From positions 1,822,001-1,886,000 of the forward strand of contig NZ_JAUSYV010000001.1 of assembly GCF_030817055.1 (NCBI RefSeq): a stretch of DNA of 64,000 bases, in the 5' to 3' direction. How positions within the stretch are numbered: position 1 is the stretch's first letter; every line of letters begins with the position of its first letter. Below are positions 21,542 through 30,795 of this stretch, in pieces. This stretch comes from Bacillus sp. V2I10. GTDB taxonomy: Bacteria; Bacillota; Bacilli; Bacillales; Bacillaceae. The position numbers were made by a program, and so were the translations under genes. The notes under the pieces are model-generated. The model saw only the letters and a list, made by a program, of their open reading frames with translations, was not told the origin of the DNA and made no database searches.

Positions 21542-23368
21542 ATGAAGAATAAAGAAGATAAATTAAATAGACAATCCAAAATACGCAATTTCTCGATTAT
21601 TGCCCATATTGACCACGGCAAATCAACGCTTGCGGACCGGATCCTTGAAAAAACGTCAGCGTTGACACAACGGGAAATGAAAAATCAGCTTCTTGACTCA
21701 ATGGATCTTGAGAGAGAACGCGGAATAACAATTAAATTAAATGCCGTTCAATTAAGATATAAAGCAAAAGATGGAGAAGAATATATTTTCCATTTGATTG
21801 ATACACCGGGACATGTCGATTTTACATACGAGGTTTCCCGCAGTCTGGCTGCATGTGAAGGAGCTGTATTGGTTGTTGATGCTGCTCAGGGAATTGAGGC
21901 TCAAACCCTTGCGAATGTTTATTTGGCTCTTGATAATGATCTGGAAATTCTTCCAATTATCAACAAGATTGACCTTCCAAGCGCTGATCCTGAACGTGTT
22001 CGCCAGGAAATTGAAGATGTAATCGGTCTTGATGCTTCAGAAGCTGTTCTCGCTTCAGCTAAAGCTGGAATCGGAATTGAAGAAATATTGGAACAGGTTG
22101 TTGAAAAGGTGCCTGCTCCTCAAGGTGATCCTGATGCGCCGCTTAAAGCGCTTATCTTCGACTCCTTATATGACGCATACCGCGGTGTAGTGGCATACAT
22201 TCGAGTTGTTGACGGAACAGTTAAAGTCGGACAGAAAATCAAGATGATGGCAACCGGCAAAGAATTTGAAGTAACAGAGGTCGGTGTCTTTACACCTAAA
22301 GCTCTTTTGCTTGATGAATTAAATGTTGGTGATGTTGGATTTTTAACAGCTGCCATTAAAAATGTCGGCGATACAAGAGTCGGGGACACGATTACGGATG
22401 CGAAAAATGGTGCAACAGAGGCACTTCCAGGCTACCGTAAATTAAATCCAATGGTGTATTGCGGTCTGTATCCAATTGATACTGCAAGATACAACGATCT
22501 TCGCGAGGCATTAGAAAGATTGGAGCTGAATGATTCTGCGCTTCAATATGAACCGGAAACGTCTCAGGCTCTTGGTTTCGGCTTCCGCTGCGGATTCCTT
22601 GGACTGCTGCATATGGAAATTATCCAGGAACGGATTGAACGTGAATTTAAAATCGATTTAATTACAACCGCACCAAGTGTTATTTACAATGTCTTTTTGA
22701 CAGATGGTAGCGAAGTCCGGATTGATAATCCATCAAATCTTCCTGATCCGCAAAAGATTGACCGGATCGAAGAGCCATACGTGAAAGCCACCGTTATGGT
22801 TCCAAACGATTATGTAGGTGCGGTGATGGAACTTTGCCAAAATAAACGAGGCAACTTTATCGACATGCAATATTTGGATGAAAATAGAGTGAGCATTGTT
22901 TATGAACTTCCATTATCTGAAATTGTATATGATTTCTTTGACCAATTAAAATCAAACACAAAAGGATATGCATCATTTGATTATGAGCTGATTGGATATA
23001 AAACATCCCAGCTTGTGAAAATGGATATCCTGCTCAACAATGAGAAAATTGATGCTCTGTCATTTATTGTTCACAGAGATTCAGCCTATGACCGCGGTAA
23101 AATCATTGTAGAGAAGTTAAAAGAATTGATTCCGCGCCAGCAATTCGAGGTGCCGATTCAGGCTGCAATCGGCCAAAAAGTGGTTGCACGTTCTACGATC
23201 AAAGCTATGCGCAAAAACGTTCTTGCCAAATGCTACGGAGGAGATATTTCCCGTAAACGCAAACTTCTTGAAAAACAAAAAGAAGGTAAGAAACGAATGA
23301 AAACGGTTGGTTCTGTAGAAGTTCCTCAGGAAGCCTTCATGGCTGTTCTGAAAATGGATGACAATTAA
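21542..23368 (+). CDS. lepA: Elongation factor 4 (LepA) GTPase
   Basis: A 608-residue translational GTPase that back-translocates or remodels stalled ribosomes. G1 is AHIDHGKST (residues 21-29), G2 contains RERGITIK, G3 is DTPGHVDF and G4 is NKIDLP. The LepA-specific C-terminal domain ends CYGGDISRKRKLLEKQKEGKKRMK. AGGAGTG lies upstream of the ATG. It is followed by its own terminator and then hemW, as in B. subtilis. Confidence 0.97.
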   Translation: MKNKEDKLNRQSKIRNFSIIAHIDHGKSTLADRILEKTSALTQREMKNQLLDSMDLERERGITIKLNAVQLRYKAKDGEEYIFHLIDTPGHVDFTYEVSRSLAACEGAVLVVDAAQGIEAQTLANVYLALDNDLEILPIINKIDLPSADPERVRQEIEDVIGLDASEAVLASAKAGIGIEEILEQVVEKVPAPQGDPDAPLKALIFDSLYDAYRGVVAYIRVVDGTVKVGQKIKMMATGKEFEVTEVGVFTPKALLLDELNVGDVGFLTAAIKNVGDTRVGDTITDAKNGATEALPGYRKLNPMVYCGLYPIDTARYNDLREALERLELNDSALQYEPETSQALGFGFRCGFLGLLHMEIIQERIEREFKIDLITTAPSVIYNVFLTDGSEVRIDNPSNLPDPQKIDRIEEPYVKATVMVPNDYVGAVMELCQNKRGNFIDMQYLDENRVSIVYELPLSEIVYDFFDQLKSNTKGYASFDYELIGYKTSQLVKMDILLNNEKIDALSFIVHRDSAYDRGKIIVEKLKELIPRQQFEVPIQAAIGQKVVARSTIKAMRKNVLAKCYGGDISRKRKLLEKQKEGKKRMKTVGSVEVPQEAFMAVLKMDDN

Positions 23369-23422
23369 TTCAGGATCATTTACATTCAAACTTAAACTAT
23401 GATAACGTAAGAAAAAACATTT

Positions 23423-23452
23423 GCCGCAGTCAACGCACTGCGGCTTCTTTAT
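23423..23452 (+). terminator. Intrinsic terminator of lepA
   Basis: GCCGCAGT-CAACGC-ACTGCGGC followed by TTCTTTATT. Confidence 0.8.
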
Positions 23453-23467
23453 TAGAAGGTGAGAAAA

Positions 23468-24619
23468 ATGGTCAAAGCTGCATATCTTCACATTCCTTTT
23501 TGTGAACAAATCTGTCATTATTGCGACTTTAACAAGGTCTTTTTGAAAAATCAGCCTGTTGATGAGTACCTTGACAGCATGCAAATGGAAATGAGAAACA
23601 CTCTTTTAAAATACCCGGAGGATTCCCTTGAAACGATTTTTATTGGCGGAGGAACGCCTACTGCTTTAAACGAAAAACAAATGGAAAAGCTGCTGAAAGC
23701 TATAAATGAAGAATTTAAGCCACTTCCTTCTTTACATGAATTTGCCGTAGAAGCAAATCCTGGCGATCTTTCATATGAAAAGCTTAAAGTGATGAGAGAC
23801 CTTGGAGTAAACCGCTTGAGTTTCGGAGTGCAGACATTTAACGATGAGCTGCTTGAAAAAATTGGCCGCACACACCGTTCGGCTGATGTTATGAAAAGTA
23901 TTGAGCTTGCCAAAAAAGCAGGCTTTGACAATATAAGCATTGATCTGATGTACGGACTGCCGGGGCAGACAATCAGCGATTTCAGAGATTCGCTTAGGAT
24001 CGCATTTGGCCTGGATGTCCAGCACTATTCTTCGTATTCACTCATTGTTGAGCCTAAAACTGTCTTTTATAACTTAATGTCAAAAGGCAGATTGACTCTT
24101 CCTCCTCAGGAAGAAGAGGCCCTCATGTATGAATATCTCATGGAAGAAATGGAGCAGCACGGTTTTCATCAATACGAAATCAGCAATTTTGCCCTTCCCG
24201 GTTATGAAAGCAGGCATAATCTTACTTATTGGAATAATGATGAGTACTACGGAATCGGAGCTGGAGCGCACAGTTACACAGGCAATATCCGGCGTGCAAA
24301 TGCAGGTCCTTTAAAAAAATATATGCAGCTGATTGGGGAAACAGGTTTTCCCTATCTGAATGAGCATCAAGTAACTGAAGCTGAAAAGATGGAAGAAGAA
24401 CTTTTTCTTGGCTTGCGTAAATCTGCTGGAGTGAGCAAAAAGAGATTTGCCGATAAGTTTAGCATGCCTTTAACAAAAGTGTTTGGTTACCAGATTCAAG
24501 AACAAACAGAAAAAGGCCTATTAAATGATCATCAAGATTCCATTTCACTTACACATAAAGGGAAATTGCTGGGAAATGAAGTTTTTCAGGCATTTTTAGG
24601 TGTTATCCCTTCCGAATAG
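23468..24619 (+). CDS. hemW: Radical SAM heme chaperone HemW
   Basis: A 383-residue radical SAM protein formerly annotated as an oxygen-independent coproporphyrinogen oxidase. The [4Fe-4S] cluster motif is C-x3-C-x2-C at C12, C16, C19 (FCEQICHYCDF). GGGTPT and the SAM-binding GVNRLSFGVQ and SIDLMYGLPGQT follow. A HemW C-terminal domain is present; the second cysteine found in HemN (CxxCxC) is absent, supporting heme trafficking rather than decarboxylation. An ATG at 23468 with AAGGTG six bases upstream is preferred over the GTG at 23459. Confidence 0.92.
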   Translation: MVKAAYLHIPFCEQICHYCDFNKVFLKNQPVDEYLDSMQMEMRNTLLKYPEDSLETIFIGGGTPTALNEKQMEKLLKAINEEFKPLPSLHEFAVEANPGDLSYEKLKVMRDLGVNRLSFGVQTFNDELLEKIGRTHRSADVMKSIELAKKAGFDNISIDLMYGLPGQTISDFRDSLRIAFGLDVQHYSSYSLIVEPKTVFYNLMSKGRLTLPPQEEEALMYEYLMEEMEQHGFHQYEISNFALPGYESRHNLTYWNNDEYYGIGAGAHSYTGNIRRANAGPLKKYMQLIGETGFPYLNEHQVTEAEKMEEELFLGLRKSAGVSKKRFADKFSMPLTKVFGYQIQEQTEKGLLNDHQDSISLTHKGKLLGNEVFQAFLGVIPSE

Positions 24620-24620
24620 G

Positions 24621-24665
24621 GTAAACAGAAAAGACGACGTTTTTGCGTGTGTCTTTTTGTTTTAC
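24621..24665 (+). terminator. Intrinsic terminator of hemW
   Basis: GTAAACAGAAAAGAC pairs imperfectly with GTCTTTTTGTTTTAC around a T-rich loop, followed by TTTC. Confidence 0.7.
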
Positions 24666-24714
24666 TTTCTTTCGTTAATTAAACATAAACTATAGGGGAA
24701 TTTAATCTAAATAA

Positions 24715-24743
24715 TTGACAATTATCGTTTGATTTGATACTTT
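24715..24743 (+). promoter_or_regulatory. SigA promoter of the hrcA heat-shock operon
   Basis: Consensus TTGACA (24715-24720), a 17-base spacer and TACTTT (24738-24743), immediately upstream of CIRCE. Confidence 0.7.
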
Positions 24744-24754
24744 TTATTATAGAT

Positions 24755-24781
24755 TTAGCACTCGCGCATACAGAGTGCTAA
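24755..24781 (+). promoter_or_regulatory. CIRCE operator (HrcA binding site)
   Basis: TTAGCACTC-N9-GAGTGCTAA, an exact match to the CIRCE consensus. It lies between the promoter and hrcA, so HrcA represses its own operon through it. Confidence 0.98.
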
Positions 24782-24795
24782 CAGAGGTGATGATA

Positions 24796-25824
24796 ATGCT
24801 AACAGATCGTCAGCTTTTAATCCTTCAGGTCATTGTTGATGATTTTATTCAATCTGCTCAGCCGGTAGGCTCAAGAACATTGTCTAAGAAGGAATCGATC
24901 ACATTCAGTTCTGCAACAATCCGAAATGAAATGGCAGATCTTGAAGAAATGGGTTTCATTGAAAAGACTCACAGTTCATCAGGCAGAGTTCCTTCGGAGA
25001 AAGGATACCGCTATTATGTGGATCACTTGCTTGCTCCGCAGAAACTGACGAATATGGATGTTGTTACAATTAAATCTGTCTTTACAGAACGTATATTTGA
25101 GCTTGAAAAGGTAGTGCAGAAGTCTGCTCAGATTCTTTCGGATTTAACGAATTATACGTCAATTATTCTTGGTCCTAAAGTAAACGAAAATCGGCTGAAA
25201 CGAATTCAGATCGTTCCAATCAGTGAAGATACTGCTGTTGCAATTATTGTGACAAATACGGGCCATGTTGAAAATAGAACCATTTCTTTTCCAGGAACAA
25301 TTGATCCGCAGGATATTGAAAAAATGGTTAACATATTAAATGAGCGATTATTTAATGTTCCGATTGTCGAATTGCATGACAAAATATACAAAGAAATAGT
25401 AAACTTGCTGAGGAATCATATACAAAACTATGATTCCATCATGAAAGTTCTATCCGGAACATTTACGATGAACGCAAATGAAAAAATATATTTCGGCGGG
25501 AAAACAAATATGTTAAGCCAGCCGGAATTCAATGATATCTCACGTGTCAGAACGCTTTTGACAATGATTGAAGAAGAGCAGGAATTATATAATATTCTTC
25601 AGGCCTATGATTCAGGGATTACAATTAAAATCGGCAAAGAGAATCAGAACATTGCAATGGAAAATTGCAGTCTGATCACTGCAACCTATTCTGTTGATAA
25701 TAAACAAATAGGGCGGATTGCGGTTCTTGGTCCGACAAGAATGGAGTACTCCCGTGTTATCAGTCTGCTGCAGAGAGTCACAAAAGATATGTCCAAAGCC
25801 TTAACTAATCTGTATCACTCATAA
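24796..25824 (+). CDS. hrcA: Heat-inducible transcription repressor HrcA
   Basis: A 342-residue repressor with an N-terminal winged helix (MLTDRQLLILQ ... QPVGSRTLSKK, SSATIRNEMADLEEMGFIEK, SSGRVPSEKGYRYYVDHLL), a GAF-like domain and a dimerisation domain. It binds CIRCE and needs GroEL for activity. The start is ATG 24796, with AGAGGTG six bases upstream; two earlier in-frame starts (24775 inside CIRCE, 24790) have worse spacing. First gene of hrcA-grpE-dnaK(-dnaJ). Confidence 0.97.
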   Translation: MLTDRQLLILQVIVDDFIQSAQPVGSRTLSKKESITFSSATIRNEMADLEEMGFIEKTHSSSGRVPSEKGYRYYVDHLLAPQKLTNMDVVTIKSVFTERIFELEKVVQKSAQILSDLTNYTSIILGPKVNENRLKRIQIVPISEDTAVAIIVTNTGHVENRTISFPGTIDPQDIEKMVNILNERLFNVPIVELHDKIYKEIVNLLRNHIQNYDSIMKVLSGTFTMNANEKIYFGGKTNMLSQPEFNDISRVRTLLTMIEEEQELYNILQAYDSGITIKIGKENQNIAMENCSLITATYSVDNKQIGRIAVLGPTRMEYSRVISLLQRVTKDMSKALTNLYHS

Positions 25825-25846
25825 AAACATTGTCCATATTGTAAGA

Positions 25847-25869
25847 GAGCGGAAAATTGCTTTCCGCTC
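25847..25869 (+). other. Hairpin between hrcA and grpE
   Basis: GAGCGGAAA-ATTGC-TTTCCGCTC, a perfect 9-bp stem with a five-base loop. It is followed by CCTTTCC, not a T-run, so it is more likely an RNA processing or stability structure in the operon mRNA than a terminator. Confidence 0.6.
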
Positions 25870-25908
25870 CCTTTCCATGGCTTTGCACTTTAAGGGAGGT
25901 GAAAGAAA

Positions 25909-26502
25909 TTGACTAACGAAGCAAAAGAAAGCTTAAAAGAAAATGGAACAGCTTCTGAACAAGAAGAAACATTGGTAAACCAAGAGGGCGAATCAATGGA
26001 TTCTGAAACACAAGCTGAACAAGCGCAGGAATCTGATGAGTTATCTGCAGCCAAAGCTAAGATTGAAGAGCTTGATGCCAAGCTTAGTGAAACTGAAAAT
26101 CGTATGTACCGCGTACAGGCAGATCTAGATAACTTCAGAAGAAGAGCACGGCTTGATCTTGAGGCTGCTCAAAAATATCGTTCTCAAAATCTGATAACCG
26201 AAATACTGCCAGCTCTTGATAATTTTGAAAGAGCGTTAAAAATAGATACGGATGACGAAAAAACACAATCCTTACTACAGGGAATGGAAATGGTTTATCG
26301 CCAGCTGGTGCAGGCTCTGCAAAATGAAGGAATTGAAGCCATTCAAGCAGAAGGCCAGCCGTTTGACCCGCATCTTCATCAGGCAGTCATGCAGGTAGAA
26401 GATGATCAATATGAATCCAATGTTGTCATTGAAGAATTCCAAAAAGGCTACAAATTAAAAGACCGCATTATCAGACCAGCTATGGTTAAAGTCAATCAAT
26501 AA
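25909..26502 (+). CDS. grpE: Nucleotide exchange factor GrpE
   Basis: A 197-residue co-chaperone that releases ADP from DnaK. An acidic, Gln-rich disordered head (residues 1-45) is followed by a long coiled-coil helix and the C-terminal beta-wing region (QPFDPHLHQAVMQVEDDQYESN, EFQKGYKLKDRIIRPAMVKV). It begins with TTG at 25909 after AAGGGAGGTGA. The dnaK gene starts 24 bases downstream. Confidence 0.97.
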   Translation: MTNEAKESLKENGTASEQEETLVNQEGESMDSETQAEQAQESDELSAAKAKIEELDAKLSETENRMYRVQADLDNFRRRARLDLEAAQKYRSQNLITEILPALDNFERALKIDTDDEKTQSLLQGMEMVYRQLVQALQNEGIEAIQAEGQPFDPHLHQAVMQVEDDQYESNVVIEEFQKGYKLKDRIIRPAMVKVNQ

Positions 26503-26526
26503 CTTACATATTAGGAGGTTTCTACG

Positions 26527-28353
26527 ATGGGGAAAATTATCGGCATCGATTTAGGTACAACAAACTCATGTGTTGCAGTATTAGAAGGTGGAGAACCTAA
26601 GGTTATTCCAAATGCAGAAGGCAACCGCACAACTCCTTCAGTAGTAGCATTTAAAAATGGCGAGCGCCAGGTTGGTGAAGTTGCAAAACGCCAGGCTATT
26701 ACAAATCCAAACACAATTATGTCCATCAAACGACATATGGGAACGGACTATAAAGTAGAGGTTGAAGGCAAGGAAAATACTCCTCAGCAGATCTCTGCGA
26801 TCATTCTTCAGCACTTAAAAGCATATGCAGAAGACTATTTAGGCGAGCCGGTTACAAAAGCCGTTATTACAGTACCGGCATACTTCAATGATGCTGAGCG
26901 TCAGGCAACAAAAGATGCAGGTAAAATTGCAGGACTTGAAGTAGAGCGTATAATCAACGAACCAACTGCAGCAGCACTTGCATATGGTTTAGATAAAACA
27001 GACCAAGATCAAACGATCCTTGTTTACGATTTAGGCGGCGGTACATTTGACGTATCCGTTTTAGAACTTGGAGATGGAGTATTTGAAGTTCGTTCAACAG
27101 CTGGTGACAACCGTCTTGGCGGAGATGATTTTGACCAAGTAATCATTGATTATCTAGTTTCCGAATTCAAAAAAGAAAATGGCATCGACCTTTCAAAAGA
27201 CAAAATGGCTCTTCAGCGTTTGAAGGATGCTGCTGAAAAAGCTAAGAAAGATCTTTCCGGTGTATCTTCAACACAGATTTCATTGCCATTTATCACAGCT
27301 GGAGAAGCTGGGCCGCTTCACTTAGAAGTGACATTGTCACGTGCTAAATTCGAAGAGCTTTCTTCTGATCTAGTTGAGAGAACAATGGGTCCAGTTCGCC
27401 AGGCGCTTAAAGATGCTGGTCTTTCTAAAAATGAAATTGACAAAGTAATCCTTGTTGGAGGATCTACTCGTATACCTGCAGTTGTAGAAACAATCAAAAA
27501 AGAGCTTGGCCAAGAGCCGTCAAAAGGTGTTAACCCAGATGAAGTTGTAGCACTTGGCGCAGCAATTCAAGGCGGAGTTATCACAGGCGACGTTAAAGAT
27601 GTTGTTTTACTTGACGTAACACCACTTTCACTTGGGATTGAAACAATGGGCGGCGTATTTACGAAGTTAATCGAGCGCAACACGACGATTCCAACAAGCA
27701 AATCACAAGTATTCTCAACGGCTGCTGACAGCCAAACAGCTGTAGACATCCATGTTCTTCAAGGTGAGCGCCCGATGTCTGCAGATAATAAAACATTAGG
27801 CCGTTTCCAATTAACGGATATTCCCCCAGCTCCGCGCGGAGTTCCGCAAATCGAGGTATCATTCGATATTGATAAAAACGGAATCGTAAATGTTCGTGCA
27901 AAAGATTTAGGCACAAACAAAGAACAAACAATCACAATTAAATCTTCAACAGGTTTAAGTGATGAAGAAATCGAACGCATGGTAAAAGAAGCAGAAGAAA
28001 ATGCAGATGCTGATAAAGCACGCAAAGAAGAAGTTGAGCTTCGCAATGAAGCTGATCAGCTAGTATTCACTACTGAAAAGACTCTTAAAGATCTTGAAGG
28101 TAAAGTAGACGAAGCTGACGTTGCAAAAGCGAACGAAGCGAAAGATGCATTAAAAGCTGCTATTGAGAAAAATGAGCTTGAAGAAATCAGAACGAAAAAA
28201 GATGAGCTTCAAGAAATCGTTCAGCAATTATCTATGAAATTGTATGAAGAAGCTGCAAAACAGCAACAAGGTGCTGAAGGTGCAGCAGAAGCGAAACAAG
28301 ATGACAATGTAGTTGATGCTGAATATGAAGAAGTAAACGACGATAAAAAATAA
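26527..28353 (+). CDS. dnaK: Molecular chaperone DnaK (Hsp70)
   Basis: A 608-residue ATP-dependent chaperone. The nucleotide-binding domain starts IIGIDLGTTNSCV and contains VYDLGGGTFDVSVL and VILVGGSTRIPAV. The substrate-binding domain follows the linker DVVLLDVTPLSLGIETMGG. The helical lid and a disordered acidic tail end EYEEVNDDKK. It lacks the 24-residue N-domain insert found in Gram-negative DnaK, as usual in Bacilli. AGGAGG precedes the ATG. Confidence 0.98.
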   Translation: MGKIIGIDLGTTNSCVAVLEGGEPKVIPNAEGNRTTPSVVAFKNGERQVGEVAKRQAITNPNTIMSIKRHMGTDYKVEVEGKENTPQQISAIILQHLKAYAEDYLGEPVTKAVITVPAYFNDAERQATKDAGKIAGLEVERIINEPTAAALAYGLDKTDQDQTILVYDLGGGTFDVSVLELGDGVFEVRSTAGDNRLGGDDFDQVIIDYLVSEFKKENGIDLSKDKMALQRLKDAAEKAKKDLSGVSSTQISLPFITAGEAGPLHLEVTLSRAKFEELSSDLVERTMGPVRQALKDAGLSKNEIDKVILVGGSTRIPAVVETIKKELGQEPSKGVNPDEVVALGAAIQGGVITGDVKDVVLLDVTPLSLGIETMGGVFTKLIERNTTIPTSKSQVFSTAADSQTAVDIHVLQGERPMSADNKTLGRFQLTDIPPAPRGVPQIEVSFDIDKNGIVNVRAKDLGTNKEQTITIKSSTGLSDEEIERMVKEAEENADADKARKEEVELRNEADQLVFTTEKTLKDLEGKVDEADVAKANEAKDALKAAIEKNELEEIRTKKDELQEIVQQLSMKLYEEAAKQQQGAEGAAEAKQDDNVVDAEYEEVNDDKK

Positions 28354-28390
28354 TACTGAGCGGAAATGAGTAACTTCATCCCGCAAAAGG

Positions 28391-28428
28391 AAAGTCAAAG
28401 TCAGGCTTATCTTGACTTTGACTTTTTT
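28391..28428 (+). terminator. Intrinsic terminator of dnaK
   Basis: AAAGTCAAAGTCA and TGACTTTGACTTT, 13-bp stem, followed by a T-run. It separates dnaK from dnaJ, which has its own promoter. Confidence 0.88.
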
Positions 28429-28463
28429 AATGTTTAGAAAGAAAAAAATTTCGCATTGATGAT

Positions 28464-28566
28464 AGCTCCTCGGTCAGAAGGGGTTCGCCATAAAAATCAA
28501 ATCCGGACTTTTCTGTCGGATCCTTATCTGTTATGGGTGAGCCGATGAAGGCTCTGGCGCTTTTCT
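28464..28566 (+). repeat. Dispersed intergenic repeat, degenerate copy
   Basis: GCTCCTCGGTCAGAAGGGG, a weak central hairpin AAAAATC-AAATCCG-GACTTTT, GTCGGATCCTTATCTG and GGCGCTTTTC. It is the most diverged plus-oriented copy. The remaining 28570-28647 shows nothing else. Confidence 0.65.
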
Positions 28567-28647
28567 AATTTGAGCAAAGAAAAGACTTTTCCAGAAAGGT
28601 TGAATAGATTATGGGTATGGAAACACCTTCTATACTTAAACAATATC

Positions 28648-28677
28648 TTGCAATCAGGCTAAATCGAGTGATACAAT
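28648..28677 (+). promoter_or_regulatory. SigA promoter of dnaJ
   Basis: TTGCAA (28648-28653), an 18-base spacer, TACAAT (28672-28677), 34 bases before the dnaJ start. Confidence 0.65.
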
Positions 28678-28710
28678 TTACTTTATGTGAGAATTCGGGA
28701 GTGAGAAATT

Positions 28711-29823
28711 ATGAGCAAGCGTGATTACTATGAAGTGCTTGGAGTAAGTAAGAGCGCGACAAAGGATGAAATGAAAAAAGCGTACCGCAAGCTTTCTAAA
28801 CAATATCATCCTGATATCAACAAAGATGCGGATGCAACTGATAAATTCAAAGAAATTTCAGAGGCATATGAGGTCCTGACCGATGATCAGAAGCGTGCAC
28901 AGTATGATCAATTTGGACATACTGATCCAAATCAAGGATTTGGAGGATCTGATTTTGGCGGAGGATTCGGTTTTGACGATATTTTCAGTTCGATCTTTGG
29001 AGGCGGCAGAAGACGCGATCCGAATGCGCCAAGACAAGGTGCAGACCTTCAATATACCATGACTTTGTCTTTTGAAGATGCAGTATTCGGCAAGGAAACA
29101 ACAATCGAAATACCGCGGGAGGAAACATGTGATACATGTGACGGCTCAGGAGCAAAACCTGGAACTAAGCCGGAAACGTGTAAACATTGTAACGGATCTG
29201 GACAGCTGAATGTTGAACAAAACACACCATTCGGCAGAATTGTCAACCGCCGCGTGTGTCATCATTGCAGCGGAACTGGCAAAATGATCAAACATAAATG
29301 TTCAACTTGCGGTGGAGCTGGAAAAGTTCAAAAACGCAAAAAGATTTCTGTTAAAATTCCTGCTGGGGTCGATGATGGACAGCAGCTTCGAGTTTCCGGA
29401 CAAGGGGAACCAGGAATTAACGGCGGACCAAGCGGTGATCTATACGTTGTGTTCCAAGTAAGATCTCATGAGTTCTTCGAGAGAGACGGGGACGATATTT
29501 ACTGTGAAATGCCGCTTACATTTGCACAAGCTGCTTTAGGTGATGAAATTGAAGTGCCTACACTGCACGGTAAAGTGAAGCTGAAGGTTCCGGCCGGAAC
29601 ACAAACGGGCACTAAATTCCGGATGAAGGGAAAAGGTGTCGCAAATGTGAGAGGCTACGGGCAGGGCGATCAGCACATTATCGTTCGTGTTTTAACGCCT
29701 ACAAATATTACGGAAAAACAAAAAGAGCTTCTTCGCGATTTCGCTGAAATGAGCGGAGGAAGACCAGATGAGCACGAAGAAAGTTTTTTTGATAAAGTAA
29801 AGCGTGCATTCAAGGGTGAATAA
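28711..29823 (+). CDS. dnaJ: Chaperone protein DnaJ (Hsp40)
   Basis: A 370-residue type I Hsp40. The J-domain has the HPD motif at residues 33-35. A Gly/Phe-rich linker spans about 73-100. Four zinc-binding CxxCxGxG repeats follow (CDTCDGSG, CKHCNGSG, CHHCSGTG, CSTCGGAG), then the two substrate-binding beta domains. It stimulates DnaK ATPase and delivers clients. prmA starts 20 bases later. Confidence 0.98.
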   Translation: MSKRDYYEVLGVSKSATKDEMKKAYRKLSKQYHPDINKDADATDKFKEISEAYEVLTDDQKRAQYDQFGHTDPNQGFGGSDFGGGFGFDDIFSSIFGGGRRRDPNAPRQGADLQYTMTLSFEDAVFGKETTIEIPREETCDTCDGSGAKPGTKPETCKHCNGSGQLNVEQNTPFGRIVNRRVCHHCSGTGKMIKHKCSTCGGAGKVQKRKKISVKIPAGVDDGQQLRVSGQGEPGINGGPSGDLYVVFQVRSHEFFERDGDDIYCEMPLTFAQAALGDEIEVPTLHGKVKLKVPAGTQTGTKFRMKGKGVANVRGYGQGDQHIIVRVLTPTNITEKQKELLRDFAEMSGGRPDEHEESFFDKVKRAFKGE

Positions 29824-29843
29824 ACAGAAGTGGAGCTGGTAGA

Positions 29844-30782
29844 ATGAAATGGTCCGAGTTAAGTATTCATACAACACAAGAAGCGGTAGAACCAATTTCG
29901 AATATATTGCATGAGGCCGGAGCAAGCGGTGTCGTCATTGAAGATCAAATGGATCTATTAAAAGAACGTGAAAGTGTGTATGGAGAAATCTACCACCTCA
30001 ATTCTGATGATTATCCCGATGAAGGTGTTATTATTAAAGCATACCTGCCTGTAAACAGTTTCCTAGGTGAAACGGTTGATGAAATTAAAGAAGCTGTAAA
30101 TAATCTGCTTATTCATGATATTGATTTAGGGAAGAATGATATCTCAATCAGTGAAGTAAATGATGAAGAATGGGCGACTGCGTGGAAAAAGTATTATCAT
30201 CCCGTAAAGATTTCGGAGCGATTTACGATCGTGCCGACATGGGAAACCTATACACCGGTCCATTCCGATGAACTGATCATCGAGCTTGATCCGGGTATGG
30301 CTTTCGGAACAGGGACTCATCCGACAACTGTTCTTTGTATTCAGGCGCTTGAACGCTCTGTAAAAGAACAGGATTTAGTAGTGGATGTAGGCACAGGCTC
30401 CGGAGTTTTAAGTATTGCGTCTGCAATGCTTGGAGCAAAACAGGTTCAAGCATTGGATTTAGATCCTGTTGCTGTTGAAAGCGCACGTTTAAATACGAAA
30501 TTAAACAAAGTGCATCAGGCGGTCACAGTATCTCAAAACAACTTGCTGAACGGAATCCAAGGTCCTGTAGATGTAGTCGTTGCAAATATTTTAGCTGAAG
30601 TCATTCTGCGATTTGTCCACGATGCAAATCAGGTTCTGAAGCAAGGCGGTTTATTCATTACCTCTGGAATCATTCTTAATAAAAAGGCTGAGGTTAAAAA
30701 CGGTTTAATCGAGGCTGGGTTTGAGATTGAAGAAACAGTTGTTATGGAAGACTGGGTGGCCTTTATCGCAAGAAAGAAATAA
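29844..30782 (+). CDS. prmA: Ribosomal protein L11 methyltransferase
   Basis: A 312-residue enzyme trimethylating L11 with SAM. The N-terminal substrate-recognition domain (WSELSIHTTQEAVEPI) is joined to a class I SAM fold with DPGMAFGTGTHPTT, VVDVGTGSGVLSIA and the NPPY-like VVANILAEVI. It sits between dnaJ and rsmE as in B. subtilis. GGAGCTGG is upstream of the ATG. Confidence 0.95.
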   Translation: MKWSELSIHTTQEAVEPISNILHEAGASGVVIEDQMDLLKERESVYGEIYHLNSDDYPDEGVIIKAYLPVNSFLGETVDEIKEAVNNLLIHDIDLGKNDISISEVNDEEWATAWKKYYHPVKISERFTIVPTWETYTPVHSDELIIELDPGMAFGTGTHPTTVLCIQALERSVKEQDLVVDVGTGSGVLSIASAMLGAKQVQALDLDPVAVESARLNTKLNKVHQAVTVSQNNLLNGIQGPVDVVVANILAEVILRFVHDANQVLKQGGLFITSGIILNKKAEVKNGLIEAGFEIEETVVMEDWVAFIARKK

Positions 30783-30795
30783 GAGGTGCTCATCT

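Noticed and set aside
23117..23584. A 155-codon minus-strand frame across the lepA terminator and hemW start
   Set aside because: It overlaps two well-supported genes and their terminator and has no ribosome site.
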